DNA of 64,000 bases from assembly GCA_963942565.1 (NCBI GenBank), contig OZ012698.1, positions 28,367,744-28,431,743 on the forward strand, in the 5' to 3' direction. The notes under the pieces were generated by a model. That model did no database searches. It saw only the letters and a list, made by a program, of their open reading frames with translations, and was not told where the DNA came from. This stretch comes from Maea johnstoni (taxonomy: Eukaryota > Annelida > Polychaeta > Spionida > Magelonidae). This document shows positions 55,198-64,000 of this stretch, one piece after another; position 1 is the first letter of the stretch, and every line of letters begins with the position of its first letter. A program made the translations under genes and the position numbers.

Positions 55198-56180
55198 TTA
55201 AGTGTATTTCATCCTAAATAGCAGGTTTCTAAACAAATTGAATCAAATGCAGCTTGTATCCGGTACGTGCAAGGCATTTTCCTGCATTCTGACTGTTGAT
55301 CTTGACCTTTGAATGAACTCATTGACCTTAGATATAATCTTTGAGGTGGAAAATATGGAGTGTAATAAAAAAATTACTGGAAAAATGTATCTCATCATAA
55401 AATCTGGTTTCTAACCAACTGTTATCAAATGTAGCTCATTTCTTGTCCAAACAAGGCATTTTCACTGATTTGACCTTTGACCTTTATTTAAATATGTACT
55501 TATTGACCTCAGATTTAAACTTTATTGAGCAAAGAAATGAAGCTTTATGTATGAAATTCACTTATCATTAAGTGTATTTCATCCTAAACAGCTGGTTTCT
55601 TAACAAATTGAATCAAATGCAGCTTGTATCCGGTATGTGCAAGGCATTTTCCTGCATTCTAACTGTTGATCTTGACCATTGAATGGACTCATTGACCTTA
55701 GATATAATCTTTGAGATGGAAAATATGAAGTGTGCTTTAATGAAAATTACTTCGAAAGTGTGTCTCATCATAAAATCTGGTTCCCAACCATCTTCAATCA
55801 AATGCAGCTCATTTCTTGTCCAAACAAGGCATTTTTCACTGATTTGACCTTTGACCTTTATTCAAAAATGTACTTATTGACCTCAGATTTAAATTTGAAT
55901 GTGAAAAATACGAAATCTTAGTGTATAATATTCACTGAGTGATTGTATTTCACCCCAAAAATCGAGTTTCTTATTAAATGCAGCTTGTTTCAGGTCCAAA
56001 CAAGGCATTTTAAGGATTTTGAACTTTGACCTTGACATTTGACCTTGATAAATTAGTCGAAAAAATTGGAGACATATTTTTGAAGTCCTCATCCAAAATT
56101 GGTCCAGAAACACTACGTCTCCAACAATTAACACGAGTTTCCCACGGACCCCCTATTTTCCTACATAAGCTGCCTGACTA

Positions 56181-57431
56181 TTTGGTCATCTAAGGTAATA
56201 GTCATGTGCAGCAAGTGTGCATGCAAGTGTCCTTCATCAACAGATATAAATTAATACTTACACCCATTAAACTTCACAGATCTCAATTTTTATATGAAGG
56301 CTAGGCATTACTTGCATCCATTAAACTATAGATTTTCTCGAAGAAATTCCCAACTTCACAACTGTGGAAATGTTTATTATAATAAATCAAAGATAAAAGA
56401 TCCTTTTTAGTCAAGGCCCAACATAAAGTCATAGGCCCTTATAGCGAACGGCAATTCAGGCAGACGTCTTTTCTGGGATCAGCGGTTTTGACCAACAATT
56501 CATTTTAGCAAAGTAAAGTAAAAAAATAATAGAAATAAAGCCACCGTTCTTTTGAGTAGGAAATATTTCTAAGTGCCACACGAAGCACTGGGCAGGTGGA
56601 AAAGAATAGAAATATGGGGAGATGAAGTCGATCTCGCGACCCCAGGATCGGGAGTCGAGTTGGCTACCAATGAGGCTATTGCGACTCCTGTACAACACCA
56701 AGTGAAAAGAGAACTATATTAATGAAATCCTGTAACTCTATTTGGGATCGTTCCTAGCATTCCGAGTCATTCTTGTCATTTACGTGACTGACAAGTAAAT
56801 CTTTGTTAAGTACCACTAAGCCACTTTTAAGTATCAATGACCCCACGCATTTACATACGGACCCAAACTGATTATGAACTACCTTCGTCATGCGAGCCGG
56901 TAAATATCCAAATCAAATATGGCGCCTGTTGTCTAACTACTCCCAGTCGGCTCGGCATCACCCGAATGTCGTTAGAACCCAATAAGGAGCGCCAAAATAG
57001 CTGAAAATCTGTTTTTGATCTAATAATCTAATGCCTTTTCAAATAAATGAACAATAGTAATTCTATCAATACACCTTTACATGTCGTTAACTTTGTGGCA
57101 TCGCAATCCAATTTTGCCTATACTATGAACTTGCTATTCTGAGGTTCAATTAATTACACTTGCTGCCGTTTCACTTTTGCGGCGCTGCACGCCGGTGATG
57201 AACATTTGCGTCTAGACAGAACAAGTAACTCCATCTGGTGAGGAAAATGGGAGCAAATATGGCATTAATACTTTGCTTCATGTTGACGCCTTGTCGGAGC
57301 TGGGAGTACGGTATTGGGACAAGCAACAAGCAACTAAGTTGACAATAGCCTACAAAATAATCCTCACCCCTGATTGACTGTTAGCTGCCTTTTTGGCTTA
57401 GCATGTCTGTCATCATCCAATCACTTCCAAT
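56181..57431. other. intergenic apart from a SINE
   Basis: No gene recognised. A tRNA-like SINE is listed at 56456-56697. Confidence 0.4.
56456..56697 (-). mobile_element. probable tRNA-derived SINE, second family
   Basis: The minus strand begins AGGAGTCGCAATAGCCTCAT with a box A-like TAGCCTCATTGGTAG and a box B-like GGGTCGCGAGATCGA 40 bp on. It differs from the SINE at 53334. Right and left limits are approximate. Confidence 0.5.
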
Positions 57432-57828
57432 TAAGCTCTTACGACACTTTGAAATCTCAGTTTAATTTTCCTGAAACTTTGCATGAGGAAAGAATATAGC
57501 ACAGTCATGACAGTGATCTTCAATACAACTTAAAATCATGGGGTCATCGACTTTGAAAAATTAATGCAATTTATGTCACAAACATCTCATTATCCAAAAT
57601 TGGTTTCTTTCTTTGCTAAATTTATCCCTTCAGAGATGCTGACACTGCCTGAAATACTGTTCTGCCTTGTTGAAATTATTTATCTGCTGTTATATAGGAA
57701 TTATTGGGCAAAATCAAGGAATTCGAGAAACTAGTTTTTAACCCAAAATTGGTATAAGTCTGAATTGCCTAGTTTAATTTTCACCAATTTTTGTCTACAA
57801 TATCTACACAATGCTCTTAATAAGAAGA
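57432..57828. repeat. dispersed repeat R, copy B
   Basis: Homologous to 4678-5099 through 'caatgctcttaataagaag'; the second Gypsy element starts immediately after. Confidence 0.75.
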
Positions 57829-58051
57829 TGAAGTAATGGCCGTTTGGTCCTGAAGGAGTTAACAGTAACTCACGCTCAAGACGCTGTGACGGTGATCACG
57901 AACCCTATAACGGCAGCGGTCCTATGTAGGTGTTGCCGTCTGGATCTTGGTCTGGGTTCTGCCCTGGGTATCGCCGACTCTCGCCAGACGTCACCTCGCC
58001 ACACGATAATGTGCGAGATTACGGCCAGCAAGTAGCGAACCCACCACAACA
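57829..58051 (-). repeat. 3' LTR of the second Gypsy element
   Basis: 223 bp between TG and CA on the plus strand; next to it, on the internal side, lies the purine tract AAACGGGGGAGGAA (minus strand, 58052-58065). Confidence 0.85.
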
Positions 58052-58094
58052 TTCCTCCCCCGTTTGGAAAATGAGGACCTATACCAAAAAATAT

Positions 58095-58209
58095 AAAAAC
58101 GTGTCCCCCGAGAACTCGGGGAGACCTATACATATGTACATACACGCCCAAGCAGGCAGCGAACCAATCCTAATCTAGATCTAAAAACGTGTCCCCCGAG
58201 AACTCGGGG
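58095..58209. repeat. repeated hairpin block in the Gypsy 3' region
   Basis: Two direct copies of AAAAACGTGTCCCCCGAG followed by AACTCGGGG (58095-58121 and 58183-58209). Each contains a perfect 7-bp stem CCCCGAG-AA-CTCGGGG, 88 bp apart, between the pol region and the 3' LTR. Confidence 0.85.
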
Positions 58210-58237
58210 CGACCCGTACACGGTTACCCCCCGACAC

Positions 58238-61200
58238 TTAGCGGGGCAGCAACCCGAAACTATGTACAAAGTTGCATTCTTTGCAGGACAAGACGTACAG
58301 CTTGCAGTCTTTGTTCATTTTATGCCAAATATGACGTTGCCGTAGTCGGTGTAACGTACGCTGCATCCCCGGATGACCAGATAACCTTAAATCGTGGCTA
58401 AGACGCATAACTTCCTGTTTCAGTTGATGGGGCACTACAAGGAGGGAATGCTCTCCACTCTCCTCGACCCACCTGTAGAACAGTACTCCGTCTCGAACCT
58501 CGAGTAAAGCCTTGTTTTGCCAGAAATTTCGAACAGCAGGCGAAGATAGATGAAGCATAGCTTGTGTAGGTTCCACTCCCTCTTCCTTCCAAACTAGAAG
58601 ATCATGGATATCTGAATCCCCTAGCTGCATCTCTCGCGTTTCTTGACTGGAGTATGATGATTCCATGGATATTCCGTCCAACTCTTCATCAGAAACTGCA
58701 ACCTGACGGATAAATGGAATTGGTATTCCGTCCGAAATGATGTCATTGCTCTCCACGGCAGATTCAGTTGAACTAGGAACCGAGGTTGCTCGGTTACCCA
58801 CTTGGGAGATTTGGCGTACGACCAGAGGTACTACGTCGTCCACGTCTTCTTCAAATCTTGACCATTCCTTGTGGGCCTTCAGGCAGAAGTGACATCCTCC
58901 GCAAGGTAACTCTGATGGTTTGCAGTCAGACACGTAGAATTTACAGAACGGCACCGTATCCGGTATCCTGGACTGTCCATCTGCATTGGAATGAGTGCGC
59001 CCTTTCCGATACTGGATAACCATATCGTACTGGCTTAGCTCTTCCAACCACCTGGCTAGAAGTCCGCTTGGATTTTTGAAGGACAACAGCCAAGTCAGAG
59101 AACTGTGATCGGTCCGGACGTAGAAACGTTGACCGAGAAGATAGTGGCGGAACTGTCTGGTGAAACGTACGATGGCTAGGAGTTCCTTCCGCGTGACGCA
59201 GTAATTCCGCTGCGATGGTGTTAGAGCGTAACTCCCATAGGAAATCACACGCTCCTCACCATCCTGCACCTGAAGTAACTCAGCTCCAATTGCAGCCTCC
59301 GACGCATCGGTGTCTAGAATGAACGGTTCATCGTTGATCCTTGGAAAAGCCAGGACGGGACTGGAGGTGAGAGCAGTTTTAAGAGTCTCAAAGGCAACTT
59401 TCTGATCAGTTTCCCATTCGAAATCTGCATCCTTCTTGATAATGGCGAATAGCGGTCTGGAGATTTCGCTGAACTTTTTAATATGTGCTCGATGATAAGT
59501 TATGACTCCTAGAAACTGTTGAACCTCCTTTACTGTTGTTGGAGCTGGCCATTTCAAAACCAACGCGACGTTCTCAGGATTCGCAGAGATTCCTTGATCA
59601 CTAACTAACTTTCCAAGAAAGACAACTTTTCGTTGAAAGAGATGACATTTCTTCGCTTTTAGTTTGAGGTTGTGCTGACGAAAACGCTGAAAGACCTTGA
59701 TGAGAGTCTGAAGATGATCCTCGAAACTCCTCCCAACTAGGATGATATCATCTAAATACGCCAACACTTCATTCCAGGTCAACCCACGCAGAACCAATGA
59801 CATCGCGCGTTGAAACGTTGCAGGCGCGTTGCATAAACCGAAGGGCATTCTGCTGTGTTCAAACAATCCATATTTTGTGAGGAACGCAGTCTTGACACGA
59901 TCTTCCTCGGCGATCTCAATCTGATAATAACCGCTACTCATGTCTAAAGTGCTGAAAAACTTCGCATCGCCCAAAGAATCCAAACACTCTGAGATATTGG
60001 GTAATGGATAAGCATCTTTAACGGTGACATTGTTTAGAGCGCGATAATCAATGCACCATCGTACCTTTCCATCTTTCTTGCGCACCAGCACCGGCGGTGA
60101 CGCCCAATCTGATGACGACGGCTGGATTACTCCAATACTCAAAAGGGAATCTAGCTGATCTTTTTCCTCTGACTCGAAGTTAATCGGAGTTCTCCTCATC
60201 TTCTGTCGGATAGGCCTGGCAGCACCTGTGTCTACATGATGTTGTATTTCCGAGAAGCACCCTAAATCAGTATCACTCTTGGAAAATACATCCGCATACT
60301 CAATAAGTACATCCGCCAGAGTAGATGATTGCGCCGCAGTCAGATTATCGCAGGATTGTTTCCACAGATCTTGTAGGTGAATTGGAATACGATCTACAAT
60401 CGCGGCTTAGGAAGGTTCTGGAGATACTTTCTGGACTTTCGGTGAAGGCCCAGACGGAACTGCCGAAGGATGATTTCCTGTAGATATGTTCTCCGAAGAC
60501 ATGGAAGATTCATCCACCGAGGTTGACCGGTGCGAAGAACTTACGAGATTGTCTTCCACTATCAACGAAACTTCCTCTGCTTCCCCGATGATATGACCTC
60601 GATTAAGATGACGAAAAACGCCCTGATCATTAATCAGGTTTATGACAACTTGTTGATATCTTGAGCCGGGGAATCCATCATCTGGAGTTGTCACGACGGA
60701 GTAAGGAACCAAGAGACCCTTATGTTGATACTGTGGCGCATCTATAACTAAAGTTGTATTCGGTGGCGCGAACACTTGTACTTTGGTACGCTTCATGGAA
60801 TTTGGTGGAACCACAACTTTCTTTGCTACGGTGACTCTTCGTATTTGGACATCGGCTCCCTGGTTATGCTGGATATGACCTTGGATATCTTCACCACCAA
60901 TGCTTACGAGATCTTTGGACAGATCAATCCTACCATTGAAGGCCTTGAAGAAATCAAGCCCAAGGAGACACATGTCGGAGATTGGTGCAACATACATGTC
61001 CCATATGAAGTCTCGGTTGCCAACCCGTAAAGGGACTTGACAAGCTATTCTTGCAGGGATGGTGCTGTCTTTCCCAACCTCACGAAGGATTACCGTTTCC
61101 TCTGCAGGCAAAGGTGTTGACATTTTCATCAGTAATTCCTCGCTAATTAACGTGACTTGCGCTGCGGTATCGACAACGGCTTGGGTGCTAACTCCGTTGA

Positions 61201-61408
61201 CTGAAACAGGTACGGCCAGGCTATAACCTGCAGCTGCTTTGCGGATGCAAATTTTCGGTGGCTTGGAACCGGAACGAGACCCTGGAATAACCGGGTTCTC
61301 AAGCTCCTCATCTTTATTTTCCTTATCCGTGACATCCAAATTCATCCGTACTTTTTTCCGGACCGAATTGGCTGTGTCAGATCCGGTACGAACCGGGTTG
61401 CCTGACAT
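58238..61408 (-). mobile_element. protease - RT - RNase H region of the second Gypsy element
   Basis: The protease segment carries VVDTAAQVTLIS (near 61160). Reverse transcriptase follows: WCIDYRALNNVTVKDAYPLP, FSTLDMSSGYYQIEI, RMPFGLCNAPATFQRAM, LAYLDDIILVG (59740-60060). RNase H follows with FILDTDASEAAIGAELLQ (near 59310) and YVRTDHSSLTWLL. The integrase zinc-binding portion is GHPGMQRTLHRLRQRHIWH ... C..C near 58260-58340. The set is typical of Ty3/Gypsy pol. Broken. Confidence 0.9.
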
Positions 61409-61470
61409 CTGTTGTAGTCGGCCATGTTTCCGTATACCAGCTGATGACAGGCCGTCGTGATCAGCCGATA

Positions 61471-63168
61471 TCAGTTTAAAGCCTCTGATTTCTTTGGAGG
61501 ATCTCCTTTTCTCTGAGGACTAGCTTGTTTCTTCGGGCAATTTCTAGCGAAATGCCCGATGTTGTGACAGTAGAAGCACTCAGAGTCTTCCGGTGATGCT
61601 CGAGACGGGGATCTTGGAGGTGTACCTGAGCGGGTAAACGACTTTTGCTCTGGACTGGATTTTCCTCCACTATCCATCTTCGCTTCCATTCGCTGAAGAA
61701 GCGCCAAGATCTTGTCAAACATGACTGGTGTTTCGGCTTTCTCCACCGGCACGGACCGAACCTTTGCTCTTGCTGCGTGACTTCCGACAAGAGTATGATT
61801 GCTTTGAGCCACTCTGGTGTATTCGATCGCCTCGCTCAAAGTATTTGGTTGCCGGTTGAGAGCAACTTCTGCAGTGTGGCTATCAGTGCATCCCCTTAGG
61901 AAGGACTCCAAACCTTGAATTTCGATAACCGCGGGCGGGAAATCGGCGAAGGCGCGGTAAGAAAGATGCATGACGCGTTGGCCATACTTCTCTAAATCCT
62001 CCTCTTCCTTCTGGCGGATGGCTGCCAACTCTGCACGAAGTGTTGGTTGGGTCTCATGTTTTCCAAACATCCGGATGAGTTGTTGTTTGGACAGCTCATA
62101 AGACCTCCGAATCTCTTCACTCTGCCGACTGAAAAATCGCAGAGCCTCATCCTCCAAAATTTCAACCAAATGAAGCATCTTGTCTTGCTCTGACCAAAAA
62201 TATGCTTCACCGCAGAGCTCGAATTTGACCAGAAAGGCATTGAAATCCGTCTTCCCATCATATTTCATTTTGGGACAGTACGAACGAGCACGGAACGTGT
62301 TCCCTCGATGGTCAAAAACAAGTTGGCCATCCCTATTCCCACCGGTAGGTGCCGGTGTAAAATGGGAATGCCCATCCGTGCCACCAGCGAACGCCGGTGC
62401 TACACCCGAAGTGGTTTTTCGCGCCTTATTTTCCACCATTAGATGACTCGGAAGAGGTGGAGCCTTGTCCTTGATTACTTGCCCAACACGATCAACTAGT
62501 TGGAGATGGGACGCTTGATCAGGATCGATGGACTCTTTTTTCACCGCTGGTTGCTGCGGCTCCCTCTTCAGTGGTGGCGGAAGACGAAACTTCGCCTCTG
62601 GATCTGCAACAGGCTGTCGAGGTCGGACATCCGGTTGTGTTGTAGATGGCGGAAGCACCTTCTGCGACTTCCCTGGGGATAGGAAACTTACCCCATGTGC
62701 ACGCGGAGGGGAATTTTCGATGACCGCGACTCGATCTCCAAGACGAAGCATCTCCTGACGAGTTTCCTCCTGAGAGGCTGCTATTTTCTCCACAGTGCCC
62801 GACATTTGTTTAAACTGGGCTGTATTTTGAGCCATCATTTGCTGGAACAGTAACGACAGCTGCGCATACTCTGTACCCGGAGCTTCTTTTTCGGGATGTC
62901 TGCCCGCCCCCTCCTCTTCACTGTCGCTGAAGTCGACCTCATAGCCGTCTGTTAGCTTGCCAGATAATGCGAGATTCTTTAATTTTTTGTACAGACCTTC
63001 ATTGACAGCGCGAAAGTCAACGATCCTTGTCTGTTTTCCCAATTTCTCCCTCTCCTGGCAAAACTGGATGATCTCTTGAGCTGACTTTGGTCCGATGTTC
63101 GGTAGGGACTCTAGCTGTCTTGTGGACGCAGTTTTCAAATCAACCACTGGTGATAACTTGGTTGCCAT
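61471..63168 (-). mobile_element. gag of the second Gypsy element with an N-terminal HhH-like domain
   Basis: 565 residues from MATKLSPVVDLKTAST. Residues about 10-70 look like a ComEA/helix-hairpin-helix fold: DLKTASTRQLESLPNIGPKS, AQEIIQFCQERE, IVDFRAVNEGLYKKLKNLAL. A coiled-coil segment follows (LSLLFQQMMAQNTAQFKQM, residues ~105-155), then a proline-rich linker, the capsid-like gag domain (KMKYDGKTDFNAFLVKFELC to FFSRQSEEIRRSYELSKQQL, residues ~300-370) and one CCHC zinc knuckle CFYCHNIGHFARNC near the end. The combination of a DNA-binding-type HhH with gag is unusual. Confidence 0.85.
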
Positions 63169-63806
63169 TTTTTGATTTTGTTTGTAAGTATAAACTTACA
63201 AGCAAACAAATCCACGGAAGACAGGTTACAGTCAGTTTATTATAAAGTGCAGGTGCAACGGAAACTCGGTGTACTTGTGTGTTTAAACTTAATTTTAATC
63301 AAGAAAAACATACAAGTGCACGTGCACCAATAAACACGGTGACAATCATGCTAAACATGTTCAAACAATAGATAATAATAACTAACTGCTCTTTATGAAA
63401 GTTGCTTAAAGCTTAAGTTAAGTTAATGTGAAAAAAATTTGAGCAGCAAAAATGACTAAGTCCAAACTAAGTGAAAATTTACTATAACTAGCTGAAAAAC
63501 TAAGTCAAAATCTAAACTAAGTATCTAACTAAACAATAATACAATGCAAGCAATGCTCTTTTTTAATCACTAAGCAAAAAGCAAGAAAGCAAAATATGTA
63601 AACTAAACTACAAGGCAAAATGAATCTAACAATGACTAGTCACAATTTCAAATTGATTGTTCAAAAATGTCTAAGTTACTATCCTGAAAAAGTATTCAAA
63701 ATAGCCCTAACACAACCTGCACAAAATAAACAAGACATACCTGTGTAAACTATGTCCAGTTTACTATATTCCTCCAGGTTGAAGCCACACTGGCTCGCAG
63801 CGCCAA
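63169..63806 (-). other. leader region of the second Gypsy element
   Basis: AT-rich, no coding sequence, many 'aactaag' words; ends at the primer-binding site next to the 5' LTR. Confidence 0.7.
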
Positions 63807-64000
63807 TGTAGTAATGGCCGTTTGGTCCTGAAGGAGTTAACAGTAACTCACGCTCGAGACGCTGTGACGGTGATCACTGGCAGACGAACCCTATAACGGC
63901 AGCGGTCCTATGTAGGTGTTGCCGTCTGGATCTTGGTCTGGGTTCTGCCCTGGGTATCGCCGACTCTCGCCAGACGTCACCTCGCCACACGATAATGTGC
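63807..64000 (-). repeat. 5' LTR of the second Gypsy element (cut by window end)
   Basis: Starts TGTAGTAATGGCCG on the plus strand and matches 57829 onward; about 194 bp are inside the window. Confidence 0.9.

Larger units (their letters stand above)
51032..56178. mobile_element. fold-back DNA element with tandem-repeat arms (5.1 kb)
   Basis: Termini GTCTGGCAGCTTATGTAG (left) and GTCAGGCAGCTTATGTAG (right, reversed), each bordered by TA. The arms (51032 to about 52845, and about 54045 to 56178) are inverted copies made of repeating units about 316-374 bp long. Each unit contains 'gaaatgagctgcatttgat', 'cagattttatgatgaga', 'catattttccatctcaaag', 'aggtcaatgagt' and 'tgccttg'. The right arm has about one unit fewer and is interrupted at 54501-55197. 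The loop carries a CAGGG element, a SINE and unassigned sequence. The TA border suggests a Tc1/mariner-type mobiliser; no transposase is visible. Confidence 0.85.
57829..64000 (-). mobile_element. Ty3/Gypsy LTR retrotransposon, second family (runs off the window)
   Basis: LTRs at 57829-58051 and from 63807 beyond the window end. On the minus strand the order is LTR, primer-binding site TGGCGCTGCGAGCCAG, an AT-rich leader of about 640 bp, gag, protease, RT-RNase H, an integrase zinc-binding part, a purine tract and the LTR. The LTRs are very similar apart from an 8-bp length difference and few substitutions, so the copy is fairly young. It is broken, with roughly two or three breaks. It is unrelated in detail to the Mag-like element at 5100. 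Confidence 0.92.

Overview
The window looks like nuclear DNA from an animal, most likely a marine invertebrate deuterostome such as an echinoderm. That placement is an inference from AT-rich, repeat-dense sequence, small exons separated by kilobase introns, Mag-like Ty3/Gypsy elements, CCCH-type LINE ORF1 fragments, tRNA-derived SINEs and many MITEs. No rRNA gene, free-standing tRNA gene or CRISPR array was seen.

Two host genes can be assembled from exons with splice sites and matching phases. (1) A small glyoxalase/VOC-fold gene resembling GLOD5 lies on the + strand at 4409-14085: three coding exons, 137 aa. Its first intron holds a young Mag-like Gypsy insertion (5100-9693) and a 5'-truncated LINE (10303-11663). 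(2) An SLC16/monocarboxylate-transporter-like gene lies on the - strand: five coding exons between 37953 and 24458, 587 aa, with probable 5' UTR exons at 38658-38786, 46335-46461 and 46947 to about 47060.

The standout is in the transporter gene. Directly upstream of its second coding exon is a 4.3 kb minisatellite (28300-32580) of about 51 units of 83 bp. Each unit duplicates the intron-exon junction itself: pyrimidine-rich tract, 3' splice site and the first ~60 nt of the exon. Every junction reads AG|GTACGT, so it is at once an acceptor and a donor-like sequence, as at recursive-splicing ratchet points. Only the last copy runs on into the intact exon; the earlier ones lead to an in-frame stop. 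The same gene carries two smaller duplications of splice-donor regions (25013-25470 and 38568-38657).

The rest is mostly mobile DNA: a LINE graveyard (16.6-20.8 kb); tandem repeats (20.9-21.7, 22.7-23.2, 40.6-41.0 kb); several MITE groups (TTAA/piggyBac-like, hAT-like, a CAGGG...CCCTG nested family, one pogo/Tc1-like); an array of short palindromes (48.7-49.2 kb); a 5.1 kb fold-back element (51032-56178) whose arms carry repeated AGGTCAAAGGTCA sites and which contains a SINE and a palindromic element; and a second Gypsy element on the - strand (57829 to the window end) whose gag begins with a helix-hairpin-helix-like domain. The two Gypsy elements sit in two copies of one dispersed repeat, within about 20 bp of the same position.
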